64,000 nt of DNA from contig NZ_JAJBZH010000007.1 in NCBI RefSeq assembly GCF_020551945.1, positions 106,051 to 170,050 on the forward strand, read 5' to 3'. Origin of the DNA: Cellulosimicrobium marinum. Its GTDB lineage: Bacteria > Actinomycetota > Actinomycetes > Actinomycetales > Cellulomonadaceae. A program made the position numbers and the translations under genes. The notes under the pieces were generated by a model. It was not told the origin of the DNA. It made no database searches and was given only the letters and a program-made list of their open reading frames with translations. This document shows positions 26,778 through 36,280 of this stretch, in pieces; position 1 is the stretch's first letter; each line of letters starts with the position of its first letter.

Positions 26778-27275
26778 GTGACCACAGCCGTCTGTCCCGG
26801 GTCGTTCGACCCGATCACCCTGGGCCACCTCGACATCGTGCGACGGGCCCGGGCGTTGTTCGACGTCGTCGTCGTGGGCGTGGCGAGGAACGCGTCGAAG
26901 TCCGCCCTCCTCGGCGTCGACGAGCGGGTCGCGCTGGCCCGCGGTGCGGTCGAGGACGCGGGGCTCGACGGCGTGCGGGTGGAGGTCGTCCCGGGGCTCC
27001 TCGTGGACTTCTGCCGGGACGTCGGGGCGGCGGCGGTCGTCAAGGGTCTGCGCGGTGGCGCGGACTTCGACGCCGAGCTGCCGATGGCGCTGATGAACCG
27101 GCACCTCACGGGTGTCGAGACCGTCTTCGTCGCGGGCGACGCGTCGTTGCTGCACGTGGCGTCGTCGCTCGTGAAGGACGTGGCCCGGCACGGCGGTCCG
27201 GTGGACGACCTCGTCCCGCCGGGCGTGGGCGACGTCGTGCGGCGGGCGCTGGCGGGGGAGCGGACGAGCAGGTGA
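26778..27275 (+). CDS. coaD: Phosphopantetheine adenylyltransferase
   Basis: A 165-residue nucleotidyltransferase that converts 4'-phosphopantetheine to dephospho-CoA. It has CPGSFDPITLGHLDIV at the N-terminus with the GH of the (H/T)xGH motif, VKGLRGGADFDAE, and the C-terminal SSLVKDVARHGG. The length is typical. GTG 26778 gives the normal N-terminus; TACTAC nine bases upstream may be a -10. Its stop is adjacent to the DivIVA-like gene. Confidence 0.96.
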   Translation: MTTAVCPGSFDPITLGHLDIVRRARALFDVVVVGVARNASKSALLGVDERVALARGAVEDAGLDGVRVEVVPGLLVDFCRDVGAAAVVKGLRGGADFDAELPMALMNRHLTGVETVFVAGDASLLHVASSLVKDVARHGGPVDDLVPPGVGDVVRRALAGERTSR

Positions 27276-27298
27276 GCATCACGGAGAGGACCGGACGG

Positions 27299-27889
27299 AT
27301 GAGCGAGCACGAGTCGGCAGGCGCGCAGCGCACGGGACAGGACGTCGCGGGGGACGAGCCCGCGGCCGGGCTGCACGCGATCCTCGACGACCTGGCCCGC
27401 CTCGTGGAGTCGTCCCGCACGATGCCGATGTCGGGCGGCTCCGTCCTGGTGCACCGGGGGGACGCGCTCGCGCTCGTCGACGAGCTGCGTGCCGCGCTGC
27501 CGGAGCAGCTCGCGCACGCGGACGAGGTGCTGGCCGAGGCGGACGCCGTGCTCGCAGACGCGCACCGCCAGGCGGAGGAGATCCTCACGACGGCGCGTGC
27601 CCGGGCGATCGAGCTCGTGCAGTCGGAGCAGGTGGTGGTCCAGGCGCAGTCCCGGGCGCACGAGATCGTGGAGGAGGCTGAGCAGTCCGCGACGACGTTG
27701 CGACGTGACGCGGACGACTACTGCGACCAGCGGCTCGCCGACTTCGAGGTCGACCTCGGCAAGGTCCTGGCCCAGGTGCAGGCGGGCCGCGCGAAGCTCG
27801 CGGGACGTCTCGACGGGCACCCGACCGAGCCGGAGTCGCCGTTCCCCGCCACCATGGCGCCGCGGCAGCCGGAGCGGTCGCCTCGCTGA
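27299..27889 (+). CDS. DivIVA/SepIVA-like coiled-coil protein
   Basis: A 196-residue soluble, acidic coiled-coil protein. A short conserved N-terminal helix (GLHAILDDLARLVESS) and a loop are followed by long heptad-like helices rich in Ala, Glu and Gln (EEILTTARARAIELVQSEQ), then a Pro-rich end. In actinobacteria the gene between coaD and yceD-rpmF is often this DivIVA-like protein; the mycobacterial counterpart SepIVA organises septation and envelope growth. ATG 27299 has GGAGAGGA at good spacing. A GTG at 27272 overlapping the coaD stop would add nine residues. Confidence 0.8.
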   Translation: MSEHESAGAQRTGQDVAGDEPAAGLHAILDDLARLVESSRTMPMSGGSVLVHRGDALALVDELRAALPEQLAHADEVLAEADAVLADAHRQAEEILTTARARAIELVQSEQVVVQAQSRAHEIVEEAEQSATTLRRDADDYCDQRLADFEVDLGKVLAQVQAGRAKLAGRLDGHPTEPESPFPATMAPRQPERSPR

Positions 27890-28060
27890 CCGGTGCCGCG
27901 TCCCGCCGGTCGGGCCCGACGAGGGACCGCGCTGGCGCCGGCGGGTCGCCGTGACGTACGATCGACCGTTGGTTCGGTGCTCACGCCCGCCGTCCGGCGC
28001 TGCGGTCCGCCCGCGGCGCGCGACCGTGGCCACGCCCACCGACCGCCCCCGACCCCGTCC

Positions 28061-28687
28061 GTGACCTGTCCTGCCCTGCGGGAACCGACCCTGGAGCGCG
28101 CCATCGCCACCGAGAAGACGTCGCCGCTCGTGCTCGACACGCACGAGCTCGGTCGGCGACCCGGAAGCATGCGCGAGGTGCGCCGGACGGTCGCGGCGCC
28201 CGCCGACCTCGGCACCGCCGTGATCGGGATCCCCGAGGGGTCCGAGCTGGACCTCGACCTGCGCCTCGAGGCCGTCATGGAGGGCGTGCTGGTCTCCGGC
28301 GCCGTCTCCGGTCGCGCCGTGGGCGAGTGCGTGCGGTGCCTCGAGCAGGTGACCGAGCCGGTCGCCGTCGAGCTCACCGAGCTGTTCGCCTACCCGGAGC
28401 GCGCGCAGGCCGCGCACGACGCGGGCGACGAGCTGGAGGACGCCGAGGACGTGTACGAGCTCGACGGCGACCTCGCCGACGTCGAGCCCGCGCTACGGGA
28501 TTCGGTCGTCACTGCACTACCATTCAGTCCGGTGTGCCGTGCGGACTGCCCTGGCCTGTGCTCCGAGTGCGGAGCTCGCCTGGCGGACGACCCGGGCCAC
28601 ACCCATGACCTTGTCGACCCTCGCTGGTCGGCGCTGGAGAGCATGTTCGACACCTCGAACGTGTCCGACGAGACGAAAGAGAGCTAG
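28061..28687 (+). CDS. YceD/DUF177-family protein (with rpmF)
   Basis: Upstream partner of rpmF, implicated in 23S rRNA/ribosome biogenesis in bacteria. The conserved part starts [16 protein letters not shown], followed by a domain with CVRC and the C-terminal cysteine cluster [16 protein letters not shown], a likely metal site. The start is uncertain. GTG 28061 (208 residues) lacks a ribosome site, and GTG 28130 would leave only a few residues before the conserved block. GGAG with good spacing precedes a non-canonical ATC at 28102. TACGAT at 27957-27962 is a possible -10. The stop is two bases from rpmF. Confidence 0.88.
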   Translation: MTCPALREPTLERAIATEKTSPLVLDTHELGRRPGSMREVRRTVAAPADLGTAVIGIPEGSELDLDLRLEAVMEGVLVSGAVSGRAVGECVRCLEQVTEPVAVELTELFAYPERAQAAHDAGDELEDAEDVYELDGDLADVEPALRDSVVTALPFSPVCRADCPGLCSECGARLADDPGHTHDLVDPRWSALESMFDTSNVSDETKES

Positions 28688-28689
28688 CC

Positions 28690-28884
28690 GTGGCTGTTCC
28701 GAAGCGCAAGATGTCGCGCAGCAACACCCGTGCGCGTCGTTCGCAGTGGAAGACGACCGCCGCGAACCTCACCACCTGCCCGCAGTGCAAGGGCGACAAG
28801 CTGTCGCACGCGGCGTGCCCGACGTGCGGCACCTACAAGGGCCGCCAGTACGCCGAGGCGCTGCGCTCCGAGCACGCAGGCTGA
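28690..28884 (+). CDS. rpmF: 50S ribosomal protein L32
   Basis: A 64-residue large-subunit protein. It starts [19 protein letters not shown] and has a zinc ribbon CPQC...CPTC, the C+ form. It has a GTG start two bases after yceD and lies five bases before rnc, in the conserved yceD-rpmF-rnc-mutM operon. Confidence 0.97.
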   Translation: MAVPKRKMSRSNTRARRSQWKTTAANLTTCPQCKGDKLSHAACPTCGTYKGRQYAEALRSEHAG

Positions 28885-28889
28885 GGCGC

Positions 28890-29621
28890 GTGGCACCGGC
28901 TGCACCGGCAACCGGTCTTCTCGAGAAGCTCGGGGTCTCCTTGGACCCCGAGCTTCTCGTGCTTGCGCTCACGCACCGGTCGTTCGCGCACGAGAACGGC
29001 GGCATCCCCACGAACGAGCGGCTCGAGTTCCTGGGTGACACCGTGCTCGGTCTCGTCGTGACGGAGACGCTCTACCGCCGTCACCCCGACCTCTCCGAGG
29101 GCGAGCTCGCCAAGATGCGCGCGGCCACGGTCTCGCAGAAGTCGCTCGCGATCATCGCGCGCGAGCTCGGTCTCGGCCGGTACGTCCTGCTGGGCAAGGG
29201 CGAGATCCGGACGCACGGCAACGACAAGGACTCGATCCTGTCGGACACGGTGGAGGCGATCATCGGCGCCGTCTACCTCAGCCACGGCCTGGAGCCGGCG
29301 CGCGACCTGGTCCTGCGTCTCGTCGAACCGCGTCTCGCCGCTGCGGCCGACCTCGGTGCGGGGCTCGACTGGAAGACGTCCCTGCAGGAGGCGGCGGCCG
29401 CCGCGGGGCTGGGCGCTCCTGCGTACTCGAGCGACGCCGTCGGGCCCGACCATGCTCGCGTCTTCACGTCCTACGTCCACCTCGACGGGCGCCTCTACGG
29501 CACGGGCAGCGGCACCGCGAAGAAGTACGCCGAGCAGGAGGCCGCCGAGCGCGCGTACCGCACGCTCGCGACCGAGCAGGCCGAGGCGACGCCGGCCCCG
29601 TCCGAGGGTGCGGGTGCCTGA
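28890..29621 (+). CDS. rnc: Ribonuclease III
   Basis: A 243-residue endonuclease that cleaves double-stranded RNA, including rRNA precursors. The catalytic signature [14 protein letters not shown] sits near residues 47-60, with the second acidic cluster [15 protein letters not shown]-terminal dsRNA-binding domain runs from [10 protein letters not shown] to [13 protein letters not shown]. The GTG start yields the usual length. The end overlaps the start of mutM by eight bases. Confidence 0.97.
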   Translation: MAPAAPATGLLEKLGVSLDPELLVLALTHRSFAHENGGIPTNERLEFLGDTVLGLVVTETLYRRHPDLSEGELAKMRAATVSQKSLAIIARELGLGRYVLLGKGEIRTHGNDKDSILSDTVEAIIGAVYLSHGLEPARDLVLRLVEPRLAAAADLGAGLDWKTSLQEAAAAAGLGAPAYSSDAVGPDHARVFTSYVHLDGRLYGTGSGTAKKYAEQEAAERAYRTLATEQAEATPAPSEGAGA

Positions 29622-30558
29622 GCTCCCCGAGGTCGAGACCGTCCGTGACGGTCTCGCGCGGCACGTGCTCGGCGCGGTCGTCACCGGCGTCGAGGTGGGG
29701 CGCGACTACTCCGTGCGTCGCCACGACGGCGGGCCCGCCGCGTTCCGGGACCAGCTCGTCGGGCACCGGCTCGACGCCGCCGTGCGCCGCGGCAAGTTCC
29801 TCTGGCTCCCGCTGGCGGGCGCCGGCGAGGACCCCGCGCCGCCCGCCGCGGCCCTCCTCGCGCACCTCGGGATGTCCGGGCAGCTCCTCGTGCGCTCCGG
29901 TCCCGCGCTCGGGGACCGCTCGCCCCACCTGCGCGTCCGCCTCCACCTGGAGCCCGCCGGGCTCGGCCCCGCGGGCGCGCTCGCGCTCGACTTCGTCGAC
30001 CAGCGGACCTTCGGCCACCTGTCCGTCCAGGACCTCGTGCCCACGCCCGACGGCGCCCCCGGCGGCCGCGGCTCCGGGCTCGCGGCGCTCCCCGCGCCGG
30101 TGGAGCACATCGCGCGCGACCTGCTCGACCCCGCGCTGCGTCTCGACGACGTCGTCGCGGCGGTGCGGCGTCGTCGCACGGGCATCAAGCGGGCGCTGCT
30201 CGACCAGACCGTCGTGTCGGGCGTCGGGAACATCTATGCCGACGAGGCGCTGTGGCGTGCTCGGGCCCACTTCGCGCGCGCGACCGACACGATGACCCGG
30301 CCCGTCGTGCGTCGCGTGCTGGACGCCGCGGCCGAGGTCATGTCGGAGGCTCTGGCGCAGGGCGGCACGAGCTTCGACGCGCTGTACGTCAACGTCAACG
30401 GCCGGTCCGGCTACTTCTCGCGCTCGCTCGCCGTCTACGGGCAGGAGGGGGAGCCGTGCCCGCGCTGCGGCACGCCCGTGCGGCGTGACGAGTTCATGAA
30501 CCGGTCGTCGTACACGTGCCCGCGCTGCCAGCCCCGCCCGCGCTCCGGGCGCTGGTGA
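29614..30558 (+). CDS. mutM: Formamidopyrimidine-DNA glycosylase
   Basis: A 314-residue base-excision repair glycosylase/AP lyase removing 8-oxoguanine and FapyG. After Met removal the catalytic Pro and Glu of [13 protein letters not shown] are at the N-terminus. K of [10 protein letters not shown], the helix-two-turn-helix [15 protein letters not shown] and the C-terminal zinc finger (CPRCGTPV ... CPRC) are all present. GTG start overlapping rnc, last gene of the operon. It converges with the dehydrogenase gene 7 bases away. Confidence 0.97.
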   Translation: MPELPEVETVRDGLARHVLGAVVTGVEVGRDYSVRRHDGGPAAFRDQLVGHRLDAAVRRGKFLWLPLAGAGEDPAPPAAALLAHLGMSGQLLVRSGPALGDRSPHLRVRLHLEPAGLGPAGALALDFVDQRTFGHLSVQDLVPTPDGAPGGRGSGLAALPAPVEHIARDLLDPALRLDDVVAAVRRRRTGIKRALLDQTVVSGVGNIYADEALWRARAHFARATDTMTRPVVRRVLDAAAEVMSEALAQGGTSFDALYVNVNGRSGYFSRSLAVYGQEGEPCPRCGTPVRRDEFMNRSSYTCPRCQPRPRSGRW

Positions 30559-30565
30559 CCGTCCC

Positions 30566-31507
30566 TCACCGGGGGACGACGTTGCGCAGCGACTCTCCGG
30601 CGCGGAACGCCGCGAGGTTGGCCTCGACGAGCTCCGCGGCGCGCTGCGGTCGGGTCCCGGCGACGTGCGGCGTGAGGACCAGGCGCGGCGCGTCCCACAG
30701 CGGGGACGACGCCGGCAGGGGTTCGGTCGCGGTGACGTCGAGCGCGGCGGCGCCGAGCCGGCCCGCGTGCAGGGCGGCGACCAGCGCGTCCTCGTCGACC
30801 GTGCTGCCGCGCCCGACGTTGACGAACAGCGCGTGGTCGGGCAGCAGGTCGATGCGGTGCGCGTCGAGCGCGTGCCGCGTCGCGGGCAGCGCCGGGAGGA
30901 GCGAGACGAGCACGTCGGCGGTGGGCAGGACGGTGGCGAGGTCGTCGTCGGTGACGACCGGGTAGCCGTGGCGCTCGCCCGGCGTGCACGCGACACCCGT
31001 GACGCGCGCGCCGAGGGCGCCGAGCAGCGGGGCGAGCCGCGCCGCGATCGAGCCGAAGCCCCAGACCACGACGTGGGCGCCGTCGAGCGTGTACCGGCCC
31101 GCGGTGGCGGGGTCCGACTGCGCGTGCACCACCTCGACGTCCCACCGGTGGTCGCGCTGGGCCGCCCCGAGCACGTCGAGCCGGCGGACGCCCGCGAGGA
31201 CGAGGGCGAGCGCGTGCTCCGCGACCGGTCCGTCGTGCAGCGACCTCCCGGACGTGACGACGACGTCCGGGGCGAAGCCCGCCGCGAGGACCGCGTCCGG
31301 CCCGGCCGCGAGGGTCTGCACCCAGCGCAGCCCCGGGAGGTGCTGCGCGGCGTCGGACAGGTTCTGCGCGGAGTTGGCCCAGGCGACGAGGACCTCGGCG
31401 TCCCGGTCCTCCTCGGGCAGCGGCGCGGCCGCGTCGTAGACCACGACCTCGTCGCCCGGACCGGGGTGCAGGTCGAGGGCGATGGTGTCGGGGACGAGGA
31501 TCTTCAC
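30566..31507 (-). CDS. D-isomer-specific 2-hydroxyacid dehydrogenase family protein
   Basis: A 313-residue NAD(P)-dependent dehydrogenase. The Rossmann glycine motif is VVVWGFGSIAARLAPLLG near residue 145. The catalytic triad positions are Arg in FVNVGRGSTVDE, Glu in VTATEPLP and His in LTPHVAGTRP. The substrate (glyoxylate, phosphoglycerate-like or another 2-oxoacid) cannot be told. The GTG start at 31507 gives an N-terminus typical of the family (MKILVPDTIAL). It lies 55 bases downstream of cydC on the same strand and may be the last cistron of that transcript. Confidence 0.88.
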   Translation of the reverse strand: MKILVPDTIALDLHPGPGDEVVVYDAAAPLPEEDRDAEVLVAWANSAQNLSDAAQHLPGLRWVQTLAAGPDAVLAAGFAPDVVVTSGRSLHDGPVAEHALALVLAGVRRLDVLGAAQRDHRWDVEVVHAQSDPATAGRYTLDGAHVVVWGFGSIAARLAPLLGALGARVTGVACTPGERHGYPVVTDDDLATVLPTADVLVSLLPALPATRHALDAHRIDLLPDHALFVNVGRGSTVDEDALVAALHAGRLGAAALDVTATEPLPASSPLWDAPRLVLTPHVAGTRPQRAAELVEANLAAFRAGESLRNVVPR

Positions 31508-31562
31508 GACTGCTCCGGCGGTGGGGTGCGCCGCGCCGGTCCCGGCGGGCGTGGTGAACGTA

Positions 31563-33413
31563 TCACCGCGCCGTCGGGAGCTCCTGGTCGAGCGACCAGC
31601 GGTACTCCGGGCGCCCGAGCAGCTCGGCGTGCGTCCCGCGCGCCACGACCCGGGCGTGGGAGCCGGGGCCGTCGCGCCCGAGGAGGAGCACCTCGTCGAC
31701 CGCCTCGAGCGCACTGAGCCGGTGCGTGGCGACGACGACCCCCCGCCGGCCCGGACCGCCCGCGTCGCGGGTCGCGGCGACGAGCCGCCGCACGAGCGCG
31801 TCGGCCGTCGCGGGGTCGAGGTGCTCCGCGGGCTCGTCCAGGAGGACGAGGGGCGCCGGGGCGAGGAGCGCGCGCGCCACGAGGAGCCGACGGCGCTCGC
31901 CCCCGGACACGTCGGTGGCGTCCGGCCCGAGGGTCGTGCCGACGCCGTCGGGCAGGGCGGCGAGCCAGGCACCGAGGCCGACGTCGCGCAGGGCGTCCTC
32001 CGCCTCCTGGGCGGTCACGTCACCGCGTGCGACCCGCAGGTTCTCCAGCACGGTCGTGTCGAACACGTGGCCGTCCTCCGCGACGAGCACGACGCCGCGT
32101 GCCGCCTCGGCGCGCGGCAGGCCGGCGACGTCCGCGTCGTCGAGCGTGACGCGTCCGGCCACCGGGGGGAGCAGACCGGCGGCGGTCGCGAGCAGCGTCG
32201 TCTTCCCGACGCCGGACGGCCCGACGAGCGCGACGGCGCGACCCGGCGACAGCGCGAGGTCGACCCCGGTGACGACCGTGCGCCCGCCGGACCCGGCGTC
32301 CCAGGCGCACGCCGCGTCGTCGAGCACGAGCGTCGGGGCGGGGTGCGGGGGGGCCGTGCTCCGGTCGCCGTCCGCGTGCGGTGCCGGGCGGGGGCCGCGC
32401 GTCACCGACAGGTCGAGGAGCCCGATGACGCGGCGGGCCGCCTGACGCGAGCGGTGGAGCTGGACCGCGGCGGCGGGCAGCGCGTTCGCCGCCTCGAACA
32501 CCGCGAGCGGCGTGAGCACGACGACGGACAGCTCCTCGGGCGTGAGCGTCCCGCCGACGACCGCCGGGATGCCGAGCGCGAGGGCCGCGAGCACCGCGAC
32601 GCCGACGGACGCCGCGGCGAGGGCGGCCGCGACGCCTCCCGTGCGGGCGCCGTCGTCCGTCGCCCGCGCGAGGTCGCGGTCCGCGGCGCGCAGGTCGGCG
32701 AGGCGGCCGTCGAGGCGCCCGGACACCGCGAGCGGCCCCGACTCCTCGAGGACCTCGAGCGCGGACGCGGTCATCGCGGCCCGGGCGGCGGCGCCGCGCT
32801 CCTCGACCTCGCGGGCCGACCGCGCCGAGAGCCACGGCGCGACGACCGCCGCGACGACGAGGCACAGCGCGAGCGCGACCCCCGCCGCCGGGAGGAACGC
32901 GCCGACGAGGACGACCGACCCGGCGGACACGGCGAGCGCGACCCCCGCGGGCACGACCGCGCGCACCACGACGTCGCCGACGTCGTCCACGTCGGCGCCC
33001 ACGCGCGCGAGCAGGTCGCCCCGACGGAGGCGCACGAGCGCGGCGGGCGACCCGTCGGCCAGGGCCGCGTACAGGTTGGCGCGCAGGGCCGCCATGCCGC
33101 GCAGCGCGACGTCGTGGGACGCGAGGCGTTCGAGGTAGCGGAACACGCCGCGGGAGATGCCGAACGCGCGCACCGCGACGACGGCGACGGACAGGGTGAG
33201 CACCGGCGGCATCTGGGACGCGCGCGCGATGAGCCACGCCGCGGCGGCCGCGAGCGCGACGGAGCTGCCGAGCGCGAGCGTGCCGAGCACGACGGCCCCC
33301 ACGACACGGCGCCACCGCACGTCGAGCAGGCGCACGGCCTGCCACAGGGGGTCGGCGGCGAGACGGGTGCGAGGCCCGGACCCGGTGGGGGGCGTGGGCG
33401 GTGCCGCGGTCAT
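31563..33413 (-). CDS. cydC: Cytochrome bd assembly ABC exporter subunit CydC
   Basis: A 616-residue fused membrane/ATPase half-transporter. Six transmembrane helices (about 30-300, with FRYLERLASHDVALR typical of CydC) precede a nucleotide-binding domain with GPSGVGKTT near residue 400, signature VSGGERRRLLVARAL and Walker B LVLLDEPAEHLD. With CydD it forms the exporter needed to mature cytochrome bd and moves heme/thiol compounds. It overlaps the end of cydD by four bases (ATGA). CydC and CydD are separate here, unlike the fused CydCD of Streptomyces. Confidence 0.95.
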   Translation of the reverse strand: MTAAPPTPPTGSGPRTRLAADPLWQAVRLLDVRWRRVVGAVVLGTLALGSSVALAAAAAWLIARASQMPPVLTLSVAVVAVRAFGISRGVFRYLERLASHDVALRGMAALRANLYAALADGSPAALVRLRRGDLLARVGADVDDVGDVVVRAVVPAGVALAVSAGSVVLVGAFLPAAGVALALCLVVAAVVAPWLSARSAREVEERGAAARAAMTASALEVLEESGPLAVSGRLDGRLADLRAADRDLARATDDGARTGGVAAALAAASVGVAVLAALALGIPAVVGGTLTPEELSVVVLTPLAVFEAANALPAAAVQLHRSRQAARRVIGLLDLSVTRGPRPAPHADGDRSTAPPHPAPTLVLDDAACAWDAGSGGRTVVTGVDLALSPGRAVALVGPSGVGKTTLLATAAGLLPPVAGRVTLDDADVAGLPRAEAARGVVLVAEDGHVFDTTVLENLRVARGDVTAQEAEDALRDVGLGAWLAALPDGVGTTLGPDATDVSGGERRRLLVARALLAPAPLVLLDEPAEHLDPATADALVRRLVAATRDAGGPGRRGVVVATHRLSALEAVDEVLLLGRDGPGSHARVVARGTHAELLGRPEYRWSLDQELPTAR

Positions 33414-35128
33414 GCCGTCACCTCGGCCGCGGCGGGCGAGACGACCGCCGACGCGACGGTCACCACCTCGTCGGCGACGCCCACGAGGGAGGCGCGGTGG
33501 GCGACGACGAGCACGGTGCGGCCCTGGTCGCGCCAGGTGCGCACGGCGTCGAGCACGACCTGCTCGCCGCGGGCGTCGAGGTGGGCGGTGGGCTCGTCGA
33601 GGATCACGAGCGGGGTGCTCGCGGGGTCGCCGAGCAGGGCGGCCGCCAGTGCCGCGCGCTGGCGCTGCCCGACGCTCAGGCCCGTCCCGCCGCGCCCGAC
33701 GGGCGTGTCCCAGCCGTCGGGGAGCGACGCGACGACGTCGTCGAGGCCGGCGGTGCGGGCGGCGCGCGCGAGGTCCGCGCCGTCGACGTCGAGGCCGTCG
33801 GTCACGGCGTCGCGCAGGCTCCCGGGGGCGAGCGCGGGGCGCTGGGGGAGCCAGGCCACCTGCGGCCAGGTGGTCGCGGGGTCGAGGTCGGCGAGGGGGA
33901 TGCGCTCGCCGTCGGGCGTGGTCCAGGTGACGTCGCCGTGGTCGGGCCGCACGAGGCCGAGGAGCACGTGGACGGCGGTCGTCTTGCCGGCGCCGCTCGG
34001 CCCGGTGAGCGCGACGACGCGGCCGGGCCTGCCGTCGGTGGTGCCGACGGGCAGGATCAGGTCGAGACCGTCCGGGGCGAGGACGCCGCGGTCGCCCGCC
34101 CGGACGCCGACGCCGTGCAGGGTCAGGGTCGAGCCGGCGAGGTTCGGCGCGGGCCGGGTGCCGCGCTCGGGAGCGGGTTCGTCGAGGATCGCGAAGGCCT
34201 GCTGCGCGGCGGCGATCCCGTCGGTGGAGGCGTGGAAGTGCATGCCGACCTGGCGCAGCGGCAGGTACACCTCGGGTGCGAGGACGAGCACGGCGATCGC
34301 CGGCTCGAGGTCCATGCCGCCGTGGACGAGCCGCAGGCCCACCCCGACGGCGACGACCGCGACGGACAGCGTCGTGAGGAGCTCGAGCACCATGCCGGAG
34401 AGGAACGCGACGCGCAGCGTGCCCATCGTCGCCCGCCGGTTCGCCTCGCCGAGCGCCCGGACGCGCTTCTCGGGGCCGCGTGCCCGGCCGAACGCCAGGA
34501 GGGTCGGCAGGCCCGCGAGGAGGTCGAGGACCTGCGCGCCGAGGCGCTGCATGACGACGAGCCGGCGCTCCGACGTCCCGGCGGTGAGCTGGCCGACGAG
34601 GACCATGAACAGCGGGACGAGGGGGATGGTGACGGCGATGACGAGCGCGGAGACCCAGTCGAGGCCGAGCACGACGGCGAGCGCCGCGGGGGTGACGGTC
34701 GCGGCGAGCAGGAGCTGGGGGAGGTAGCGCACGAGGTACGGCTCGAGCGCGTCGAGGCCGCGCGTCGCGAGGGTCGCGACGGCGGGGCCGCGCCCGCTCG
34801 CGAGCCACCGTGGCCCGAGGGCGGCGGCGTGCGCGACGACCTGCTCGCGCAGCTCGGTGACGGTGCGGGTCGCGGCGCGCAGGGCGAACCGCTCCTGCGC
34901 CCACGACACCGCGGCCCGCGCCGCGACCACCCCGGCCAGGAGGGCGAGGTGGTCGGCGACGTCGGCCAGGTCCGCGGTGCGCTGGATCGCCGGGGCGAGG
35001 ATCGCGCCGAGCAGGAGCGCCTGCGCGACGACGAGGCCCGCGGTGACGAAGCCGAGCACCGCCGTGAGGACCACGTAGCCCCGTGCGGCGCGCGCCTGCC
35101 GCAGGAGCCGCGGGTCGAGCGGCTTCAC
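33410..35128 (-). CDS. cydD: Cytochrome bd assembly ABC exporter subunit CydD
   Basis: A 572-residue partner of CydC. The membrane domain (about 20-290) has RWLASGRGPAVATLATRGLD and the CydD-typical PQLLLAATVTPAALA. The ATPase domain has GPSGAGKTT near residue 377, LSVGQRQRAALAAALLG and LVILDEPTAHLD. The GTG start overlaps the cydB stop (GTGA), so the three downstream cistrons of the operon are tightly coupled. Confidence 0.95.
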   Translation of the reverse strand: MKPLDPRLLRQARAARGYVVLTAVLGFVTAGLVVAQALLLGAILAPAIQRTADLADVADHLALLAGVVAARAAVSWAQERFALRAATRTVTELREQVVAHAAALGPRWLASGRGPAVATLATRGLDALEPYLVRYLPQLLLAATVTPAALAVVLGLDWVSALVIAVTIPLVPLFMVLVGQLTAGTSERRLVVMQRLGAQVLDLLAGLPTLLAFGRARGPEKRVRALGEANRRATMGTLRVAFLSGMVLELLTTLSVAVVAVGVGLRLVHGGMDLEPAIAVLVLAPEVYLPLRQVGMHFHASTDGIAAAQQAFAILDEPAPERGTRPAPNLAGSTLTLHGVGVRAGDRGVLAPDGLDLILPVGTTDGRPGRVVALTGPSGAGKTTAVHVLLGLVRPDHGDVTWTTPDGERIPLADLDPATTWPQVAWLPQRPALAPGSLRDAVTDGLDVDGADLARAARTAGLDDVVASLPDGWDTPVGRGGTGLSVGQRQRAALAAALLGDPASTPLVILDEPTAHLDARGEQVVLDAVRTWRDQGRTVLVVAHRASLVGVADEVVTVASAVVSPAAAEVTA

Positions 35129-36240
35129 GCTCGGGGCGTCCCGTCGTCGGAGGTGAGGTCGCGCCCGGCGGCCCCGCCGGACGACGCGCCGCCGAACGCC
35201 GCCTCGCGGACCTTCCTCAGGGACAGGCCTGCGGGGGCGGGGATGTCGTGCGTGGACAGGCGGCGCCGGAACACCCAGTAGGTCCACGCCTGGTAGGCGA
35301 TCACGAGCGGGGTGAGGAGCACGGCGACCCAGGTCATGACGGTGAGGGTGTAGTCGGTGGACGACGCGTTGTGGACGGTCAGGGAGTTCGCCGGGTCGGT
35401 GGCGGGCATGACGTCGGGGTACATCGACCCGAAGATCAGCACCACCGCGGCGACGAGCGTGAGCGCCGACGCGCCGAACGCCCACCCCTCGCGACCTCGG
35501 GCGTTCGCGACGAGGGCCCCCACGAGCCCGCCGGCCGCCGCGGCCACCGCGACCCACGTCCACGGGACCGAGTAGGCGACCTGGGCCCACACGGCCCAGC
35601 CGCCCGCGACGACGACCGCGGCGACGCCGAGCACCGCGGCGAACCGGCGCGCGCGGTGGCGGATCTCGCCGTCGGTCTTCAGCGCGACGAACACGGCACC
35701 GTGCAGGAGGAACAGCACGAGGGTGACGAGGCCACCGAGGAGGGCGAACGGGGACAGGAGCGAGAAGAAGCCGCCGGTGAACTGGTGGTCGGCGTCGAGC
35801 TCGACGCCCCGCACGAGGTTCGCGAACGCGACGCCCCAGAGGACGGCGGGCACCCACGACCCGACCTGGATCGCGGCGTCGCAGCGGCGGGCCCACTGCT
35901 CGTCCGCGATCTTGCCGCGGTACTCGAACGCGACGCCGCGCACGATGAGCGCGACGAGGATGAGCAGGAGCGGCAGGTAGAAGCCGGAGAAGAGGGTCGC
36001 GTACCACTCGGGGAAGGCGGCGAACGTCGCGCCGCCCGCGGTGAGGAGCCACACCTCGTTGCCGTCCCAGACGGGCCCGATGGTGTTGATGAGGACGCGG
36101 CGCTCCTTCTCCTTGTGCTCCTTGTCCCCCCGGGGCAGCAGCGAGACGAGCATGCCCACCCCGAAGTCGAAGCCCTCGAGGACGAGGTAGCCGGTCCACA
36201 GGACGGCGATGAGCAGGAACCAGACGACGGCGAGATCCAC
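35125..36240 (-). CDS. cydB: Cytochrome bd ubiquinol/menaquinol oxidase subunit II
   Basis: A 371-residue integral membrane protein with about eight or nine helices and the family start VVWFLLIAVLWTGYLVLEG followed by FDFGVGM. Subunit II stabilises the heme-bearing subunit I. Later motifs are GPVWDGNEVWLLTAGG and the VYPDVMP-like segment GSMYPDVMPATD. GTG start 40 bases after cydA; the stop overlaps cydD. The oxidase reduces O2 with high affinity without pumping protons. Confidence 0.97.
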   Translation of the reverse strand: MDLAVVWFLLIAVLWTGYLVLEGFDFGVGMLVSLLPRGDKEHKEKERRVLINTIGPVWDGNEVWLLTAGGATFAAFPEWYATLFSGFYLPLLLILVALIVRGVAFEYRGKIADEQWARRCDAAIQVGSWVPAVLWGVAFANLVRGVELDADHQFTGGFFSLLSPFALLGGLVTLVLFLLHGAVFVALKTDGEIRHRARRFAAVLGVAAVVVAGGWAVWAQVAYSVPWTWVAVAAAAGGLVGALVANARGREGWAFGASALTLVAAVVLIFGSMYPDVMPATDPANSLTVHNASSTDYTLTVMTWVAVLLTPLVIAYQAWTYWVFRRRLSTHDIPAPAGLSLRKVREAAFGGASSGGAAGRDLTSDDGTPRA

Positions 36241-36280
36241 GGCGGTGCTCTCCTAGCGTGTCAGCAGGGTCGGGGCCGCG

